This document shows positions 15,848-20,796 of a stretch of DNA of 20,796 nt, piece after piece. The stretch spans positions 1-20,796 of the forward strand of contig JAVHRO010000029.1 in NCBI GenBank assembly GCA_036171675.1, read 5' to 3'. The notes below the pieces were generated by a model. The model saw only the letters and a list, made by a program, of their open reading frames with translations, did no database searches and had not been told where the DNA came from. This DNA comes from Vicingus sp036171675. Lineage in GTDB: Bacteria > Bacteroidota > Bacteroidia > Flavobacteriales_E > Vicingaceae. A program made the translations under genes and the position numbers. Position 1 is the stretch's first letter. Every line of letters starts with the position of its first letter.

Positions 15848-15881
15848 TTTTTATGATGAATTATTTAAACTATCATAAAAA
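15848..15881 (+). promoter_or_regulatory. Inverted repeat before the binding-protein gene
   Basis: A perfect 10-bp inverted repeat, TTTTTATGAT (15848-15857) and ATCATAAAAA (15872-15881), with a 14-base spacer. It ends 14 bases before the ATG of the peptide-binding lipoprotein. The arms start with T and end with A, the reverse of a terminator, so an operator or a leader hairpin is more likely. Confidence 0.4.
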
Positions 15882-15895
15882 CAGGCTGGTACAAA

Positions 15896-17662
15896 ATGAA
15901 ATCTTTGCTTTTCTTATTTACCTTCATTTGCTGCTTTCTTCTCAACTCATGTGTCGACAAAAGAGATTTAAATTCTAATTCTGTTATTGCTCTTTTAACA
16001 TCAAGCCCTGATGGTTTACATCCTGTAAATGATATTTCGGGTGATAGGGCTTATATTTTCCAATCTACTCAAAAAACATTAGTTCGAATGGATTTAAAAA
16101 CATTACAAACCATTCCTCAATTAATAAAAACAATGCCGATACCTTCTGCCAACGGATTATCTTATACTTATGAATTAATTGATGGAGTAAAATGGGATGA
16201 CGGCACCCCATTAACGGTAGATGACGTAATTTTTACCACTAAATTGCAGGTAGCCCCTTTAACAAATAATCCTAACAGTAAAGGGGTATATAGTTCAATA
16301 ATTGAAGATATTATAAAAGATGTTGACAATCCTAAAAAATTTGTAGTTCGTACAAAAATTGTACACGTCTCTAACCTAGATTTATATAGCGACATATATA
16401 TACAACAAAAAGACTTTTGGGACCCGAAAGGAATACTCGACCATTACACATTTCAACAAATAAATGATCCGAATTACAAACCATCAAAAGAAATGGTGAA
16501 TTGGTTTAATGATTTTAACAGTAGCGACAATAGTTTTTTACCAAAAAAATTAGTTGGTCTAGGTCCTTATCAAGTAACGAATTTTGTTGTTGGAAGCTAT
16601 ATTACCCTTAAAAAAAAGAAGAATTGGTATGGTGCCAATTCAAAAAGTATCTACGACAAAGCATATCCCGATAAAATTATTTTTAAAATAATTAATGATG
16701 ATGCTGCTGCCTATTTAGCCATTAAAAATCAACAAATTGATGTTGCCGTAAGAATGAGTACTACAAAAATGAAAAAACTTCAATCACTAGATTACTTTAA
16801 CAAAAACTATTACTCTGATTTTTTACCTGATTATTCATATACCTACTTAGGAATGAATATGAAACCTGATGGTTCCGAGTTTAAACCATTTTTTGTAAAT
16901 AAAAATGTACGAAGAGCCATTGCTCATCTGGTTCCAGTTGATGAAATTATTGATGTAATTGCAAAAGGTAAAGCTTATAGGCAGGTTTCTGAGATTTCAC
17001 CACTACAAATTGGATATAACAAAGACCTTAAATTAATCAACGTTGATATTGAAAAAGCTAAAAAACTATTGGACCAAGCAGGATGGAAAGACACGGATAG
17101 AGACAATATTAGAGATAAGGTTATTAATGGTATAAAAACACCATTTTCGTTCAAATTAACTTACATGACTGGACCTTCTAGTGTTAAAGAAACAGTGTTG
17201 ATGATTAAAGAATCGATGTATAAAGCTGGGGTAGAATTAGTTCCTTCACCTGTAGATTTCTCTTTGTTTTACAAAATTGCTCAAGACCATAAATTTGATG
17301 CATTACTAGGTGCTTGGGCAGGATCTTCAGGTTATGACGATCCAACGCAACTCTGGCACACTACCTCATGGGCAAACAAAGGATCCAATTATACTGGATT
17401 TGGTGATGCCGAAAGCGACTCATTAATTTATTTGGCAAATACATCATTAGACCGAGAAAAAAATATTAATGCCCTAAAAAAATTCCAAAAGAAAATTTAT
17501 GATGAACAACCTTATGTATTTTTATATAATTTAACTCGAAAAATTATTATTCACAAAAGGTTTGATAATGCCGATATGTATAATGATAAACCAGGTGTGA
17601 TTTTAGGAAATTTATTGTTGAAACCAGAATACCGAGGCCTTAATATAAACAACATAAGGTAA
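15896..17662 (+). CDS. Peptide ABC transporter substrate-binding lipoprotein
   Basis: A 588-residue member of the SBP_bac_5 (OppA/DppA) family. The N-terminus MKSLLFLFTFICCFLLNSC is a lipoprotein signal with Cys19 lipidated, so it is tethered to a membrane facing the periplasm. Family motifs are visible: LVRMDLKTLQTIPQLIKTMP, the YELIDGVKWDDGTPLTVDDV signature (about residues 92-111), GLGPYQV near 221, and VRRAIAHLVPVDEI near 338. The C-terminal half has the usual GAWAGSSGYDDPTQLWHT ligand-side stretch. Ligands in this family include oligopeptides, nickel and sugars; the substrate here cannot be fixed. It starts a three-gene operon, and its stop overlaps the next ATG by one base. Confidence 0.92.
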   Translation: MKSLLFLFTFICCFLLNSCVDKRDLNSNSVIALLTSSPDGLHPVNDISGDRAYIFQSTQKTLVRMDLKTLQTIPQLIKTMPIPSANGLSYTYELIDGVKWDDGTPLTVDDVIFTTKLQVAPLTNNPNSKGVYSSIIEDIIKDVDNPKKFVVRTKIVHVSNLDLYSDIYIQQKDFWDPKGILDHYTFQQINDPNYKPSKEMVNWFNDFNSSDNSFLPKKLVGLGPYQVTNFVVGSYITLKKKKNWYGANSKSIYDKAYPDKIIFKIINDDAAAYLAIKNQQIDVAVRMSTTKMKKLQSLDYFNKNYYSDFLPDYSYTYLGMNMKPDGSEFKPFFVNKNVRRAIAHLVPVDEIIDVIAKGKAYRQVSEISPLQIGYNKDLKLINVDIEKAKKLLDQAGWKDTDRDNIRDKVINGIKTPFSFKLTYMTGPSSVKETVLMIKESMYKAGVELVPSPVDFSLFYKIAQDHKFDALLGAWAGSSGYDDPTQLWHTTSWANKGSNYTGFGDAESDSLIYLANTSLDREKNINALKKFQKKIYDEQPYVFLYNLTRKIIIHKRFDNADMYNDKPGVILGNLLLKPEYRGLNINNIR

Positions 17663-19224
17663 TGTTAAAGTATAGCTTAAAACGTATTATTATATTTATA
17701 CCAACATTAATAATTATTTCATTATTAGCGTTTGTTATTAGTATTAATGCTCCTGGTGACCCTGTAGAACGTTTATTAAAATCATCTAACCTAGAAGGTT
17801 CTGCTAATAAACAATCTAATGCAACAAAAAAAACTAAACAAGAAATTAGGACTCGATTAGGTTTAGATTTACCGGTGTTTTATTTCAGTTTAAGTACACT
17901 TTCCGATTGCGATACATTATACAAAATACTAGATAAAGGACACCAAGAAAATTTACTAAAATTATCGCGTAAATATGGAAATTGGTTGGCTGTTTCGAAC
18001 TACTATCATGCTACCCTAGAACTATTAGAAGCCTACGATTCTATTGATGTGAATAGGATTTTTATATCCCACTCCACCATTAAATTCGACTCAATTAAAA
18101 TTGATAATAGTTATAAAATCGACACCATTTATTCTTCAAAATTTACGAAAAATGAAATAAACGACGCAAAAAACAACACCAGTTTTAATATTATAAGCTT
18201 ACTAGAAACTTACAACGAAAAAATAATTTTATCTAAATTAGACGAATTAGAAAAATCCTATAAATTATTTCCATTTTTTCTCAACATCACTCCAAAATTC
18301 AAAAAAGTAAACAATGCATTTATTGATCTACAACACCAAGCAACACCATGGAAAACTTATGTTCCTAAACTTATTTTCTACGGTCATAATCAATACCACA
18401 GATGGTTATTTGGCGATGCTCCGTGGTTTTCTGAAGCAAGTAAAAGTCAATTAAAAGGGGTTATTCGTGGCGATTTTGGAGTATCATATAGCGATAGTCA
18501 GCCCGTTTCAGGAAAAATTTGGGAAAAATTTCAGGTATCGTTTGTATTTATTTTTATATCGATATTATTTGCCTACATCGTTAGTATTCCAATAGGAATT
18601 TATGCGGCGTATAAAAAAGATTCTAAATTCGACCGAACGTCATCCATATTATTGTTTGCGATGTACTCATTACCTTCTTTTTTTATTGGAACCTTATTGC
18701 TTTATACCTTTGCCAATCCTGATGTGTTGGTATGGTTTCCAGAGTCTGGTTTTCAAGACCCGTCCGTTTTTAACGAAAATTGGAGTCTTTTTCATAAAAT
18801 CAACCATCATTTACCCTATATGATACTACCATTAATTACTTACACCTACGGCTCTTTTGCTTTTTTAAGTAGAATAATGCGTGTTGGAGTAATTGATGTA
18901 ATGGGACAAGATTTTATTAGAACTGCCAGAGCAAAAGGGTTAAACGAAAAAACTGTTGTAATTAAACATGCTTTACGAAACTCACTTATCCCCATTATTA
19001 CTGTTTTTGCAACTATTTTTCCAATGGCGATAGGAGGTTCTGTAATTATAGAAGTAATATTTTCGTTACCAGGAATGGGTTTGGAAACTTATGATGCTAT
19101 TTTAAATTACGATTATCCTATGATTGTGGCCATTTTTACCATTTCTGGTTTCTTAACAGTAATAGGTTATTTGATTGCCGATATTTTATACGCCATGGTG
19201 GACCCTCGTATTACGTTTCATTAA
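17662..19224 (+). CDS. Peptide ABC transporter permease (OppB/DppB-like), enlarged
   Basis: A 520-residue inner-membrane permease, about 200 longer than the classical OppB/DppB. The order is: TM1 near residues 9-28; RLGLDLPVFYF near 65-75; then an extra Lys/Glu/Ser-rich stretch of about 170 residues (76-245); then WLFG and GDFGVSYSDSQPV near 270, where the family pattern resumes; and five more membrane segments. The ATPase-contacting EAA loop is GQDFIRTARAKGLNEKTVVI, followed by KHALRNSLIPI. The C-terminal half has SLPGMGLETYDAI, typical of the family. The insertion falls in the periplasmic loop after TM1. No ATPase gene is in the window. Confidence 0.9.
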   Translation: MLKYSLKRIIIFIPTLIIISLLAFVISINAPGDPVERLLKSSNLEGSANKQSNATKKTKQEIRTRLGLDLPVFYFSLSTLSDCDTLYKILDKGHQENLLKLSRKYGNWLAVSNYYHATLELLEAYDSIDVNRIFISHSTIKFDSIKIDNSYKIDTIYSSKFTKNEINDAKNNTSFNIISLLETYNEKIILSKLDELEKSYKLFPFFLNITPKFKKVNNAFIDLQHQATPWKTYVPKLIFYGHNQYHRWLFGDAPWFSEASKSQLKGVIRGDFGVSYSDSQPVSGKIWEKFQVSFVFIFISILFAYIVSIPIGIYAAYKKDSKFDRTSSILLFAMYSLPSFFIGTLLLYTFANPDVLVWFPESGFQDPSVFNENWSLFHKINHHLPYMILPLITYTYGSFAFLSRIMRVGVIDVMGQDFIRTARAKGLNEKTVVIKHALRNSLIPIITVFATIFPMAIGGSVIIEVIFSLPGMGLETYDAILNYDYPMIVAIFTISGFLTVIGYLIADILYAMVDPRITFH

Positions 19225-19232
19225 TTATAAAT

Positions 19233-20576
19233 ATGACCTTAGAAAGTAAAGATAAAAATTTCTCATTTAAGCATTATGCCTGGAAGCAATTCAAAAAAAA
19301 CAAAACTGCTTTGGTGTCGTTGTATATTTTACTTTTTCTTATTCTTATTGCTTTTACTGCTCACTTTATCGCTAACGACCAACCACTTTACGCTAAATAT
19401 AGAGGAAAGACCTTTTATCCAGCATTCCAAACTTATTTTAATCCTGCTATAACCGATTCCACCATAAATCCTTCAACAGGTAATTGGGAAAAGCTACAAT
19501 TCGATATTACCGATTGGAAACAAATGGAGCTAGAAAGTGTTGTTTGGACACTTATCCCCTATTCGCCTACAAAACCCGACCGATACAACCGAGAGTATGT
19601 ATCTCCAACCGACGAACAATTTTATAAAAATCCTACTGGAAAAATAGTTGCATCACCGACAAGATATAGACACCATATGGGGACAGATGCCATTGGAAGA
19701 GATGTCGCCGCAGGTTTAATTAATGGAACGAAAGTTTCGTTGTTAGTGGGGATATTATCCATGGGAATAGCTACAATAATTGGAATAATTTTAGGCGCTC
19801 TCGCAGGTTTTTATGGCGATAAAAATTTGATTACCAGTCGTTTTCGATATTACTGTTCTATTATCGGAGTAATTTTAGGATTCTTCTACGCTTTTATCGC
19901 GAGAAATACCATAATAAGTGAAGCATTTAATGAAAGCATGTCAACAGGTATTTTAGCATTATTAATAAGTCTATTGTTATTTTTAATTGTATTATTCACT
20001 TTAAATACCATTGGAAAAATTCCAATGGGTAAATTTCTAAATAAAAAAGTAACCGTTCCAGTGGATTCTATTGTTTCCAGATGTATTGAAATTTTAAATT
20101 CAATACCTAATTTACTTCTCATCATTACCATCTCTGCAATAATGAAAGAAAGAAGCTTGGTAATTCTTATGATTATTATTGGTGTAACATCGTGGACAGG
20201 AATTGCTCGTCTTACCAGAGCAGACCTATTAAAAATACGTGAATTAGAATTTTTACAAGCAGCAAAGGCTTTAGGTTATTCCGACAAACGAATTATTCTT
20301 AAACATGCCTTACCCAATGGCTTAGCTCCAGTTTTTGTTTCTATTACTTTTGGAATAGCGTCAGCAATTCTAATTGAAAGCGGCTTATCGTTTCTTGGAA
20401 TAGGTGTTCCTGATGAAACAGTTACTTGGGGTTCGTTATTAAGTTCAGGACGTCAAGAGTTTGAAGCATGGTGGTTAGTCATATTTCCTGGTTTAGCCAT
20501 TTTTATCACCATTACAGTATACAACCTTATTGGCGAAGGCTTGCGCGATGCGTTAGACCCAAAACTGAAACAATAA
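19233..20576 (+). CDS. Peptide ABC transporter permease (OppC/DppC-like), enlarged
   Basis: A 447-residue inner-membrane permease, about 140 longer than usual. It has an N-terminal WKQFKKNKTALVSLYILLFL with TM1 near 24-45, then a periplasmic loop about 60 residues longer than normal, then the family motif HHMGTDAIGRDV near 147. After TM2/TM3 and GFYGD (about 190), an insertion of about 80 residues adds two further hydrophobic helices (about 203-222 and 234-256) before DSIVSRCIEIL resumes the pattern. The EAA loop is LEFLQAAKALGYSDKRIILK, followed by HALPNGLAPVFV. It ends with WGSLLSSG and GLRDALDPKL, as usual. It lies 8 bases after the OppB-like gene and should pair with it. Confidence 0.9.
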   Translation: MTLESKDKNFSFKHYAWKQFKKNKTALVSLYILLFLILIAFTAHFIANDQPLYAKYRGKTFYPAFQTYFNPAITDSTINPSTGNWEKLQFDITDWKQMELESVVWTLIPYSPTKPDRYNREYVSPTDEQFYKNPTGKIVASPTRYRHHMGTDAIGRDVAAGLINGTKVSLLVGILSMGIATIIGIILGALAGFYGDKNLITSRFRYYCSIIGVILGFFYAFIARNTIISEAFNESMSTGILALLISLLLFLIVLFTLNTIGKIPMGKFLNKKVTVPVDSIVSRCIEILNSIPNLLLIITISAIMKERSLVILMIIIGVTSWTGIARLTRADLLKIRELEFLQAAKALGYSDKRIILKHALPNGLAPVFVSITFGIASAILIESGLSFLGIGVPDETVTWGSLLSSGRQEFEAWWLVIFPGLAIFITITVYNLIGEGLRDALDPKLKQ

Positions 20577-20796
20577 ATACTTAACCCGTTGTGCATTTGT
20601 AAGAAAATTTGTCAATTCGATCCGTCAGCTGACGGAGATTGAAATGAGTGAAATTTGTATCGAGACCACGAAGTAGCATCAATACAAAAGTTTAAAATAG
20701 ACAACTAATTGATAATACAAATTTTTAATAAAAAAGGTGTGTTCTCGATTAAACTACTATACAAAAATGATATAAACAGCTGATTGTGAGTAAAAA
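20577..20796. repeat. Variant second copy of the palindromic element
   Basis: The repeat begins at 20584, seven bases after the permease stop. Bases 20583-20620 are identical to 6670-6707; 20637-20665 match 6719-6747 with one change; 20715-20749 are identical to 6748-6782. It differs in two modules: the small tip is replaced by the 16-bp palindrome TCCGTCAGCTGACGGA (20621-20636), and 49 extra bases (20666-20714) are inserted. After 20749 the match stops, and neither the partner of the 21-bp arm (20720-20740) nor the right end is seen before the window ends. The copy may be truncated, or interrupted with its right end further on. Confidence 0.65.

Overview
The window looks like a chromosomal segment from an AT-rich member of the Bacteroidota, most likely Flavobacteriia. 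The clues are a DUF4476 protein, a fused CrtY-c/d type lycopene cyclase, lipoproteins and signal peptides of the flavobacterial kind, almost no Shine-Dalgarno sequences, and several TAnnTTTG (-7) promoter boxes. No rRNA, tRNA, CRISPR array or transposase gene was seen.

Layout. Positions 1-6614 form a block of poorly characterised genes: an exported beta-rich protein, a 65-aa membrane peptide, lipoproteins, a membrane-anchored TPR protein, a cytosolic YD-repeat-like protein and a DUF4476 protein. From 6671 to 6852 lies a non-coding, MITE-like palindromic element, and a variant, apparently incomplete copy begins at 20584. Positions 6949-9306 carry a divergent pair: a metallo-beta-lactamase-fold hydrolase (lactonase-like) and the peptidoglycan recycling ligase Mpl.

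From 9313 to 15779 lies a complete carotenoid module. A compact minus-strand operon (crtI, crtB, idi, crtZ, fused lycopene cyclase, TIGR01777 epimerase) should turn geranylgeranyl diphosphate into zeaxanthin via phytoene, lycopene and beta-carotene. No GGPP synthase (crtE) is present. Upstream sits a MerR-type regulator with a CarH/LitR-like cobalamin-binding domain, divergent from an SRPBCC protein. The short region between them holds two facing -7 boxes interleaved on a palindrome, and an 11-bp word from it recurs at the crtI promoter. This suggests a light/B12-controlled regulon that includes its own regulator.

From 15896 to 20576 lies an Opp/Dpp-type peptide import operon: a lipoprotein binding protein and two permeases. 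Both permeases carry large insertions compared with the classical family. The ATPase genes are not in the window.

The items most worth following are the modular palindromic repeat family, the shared operator-like word in the carotenoid module, and the enlarged permeases.
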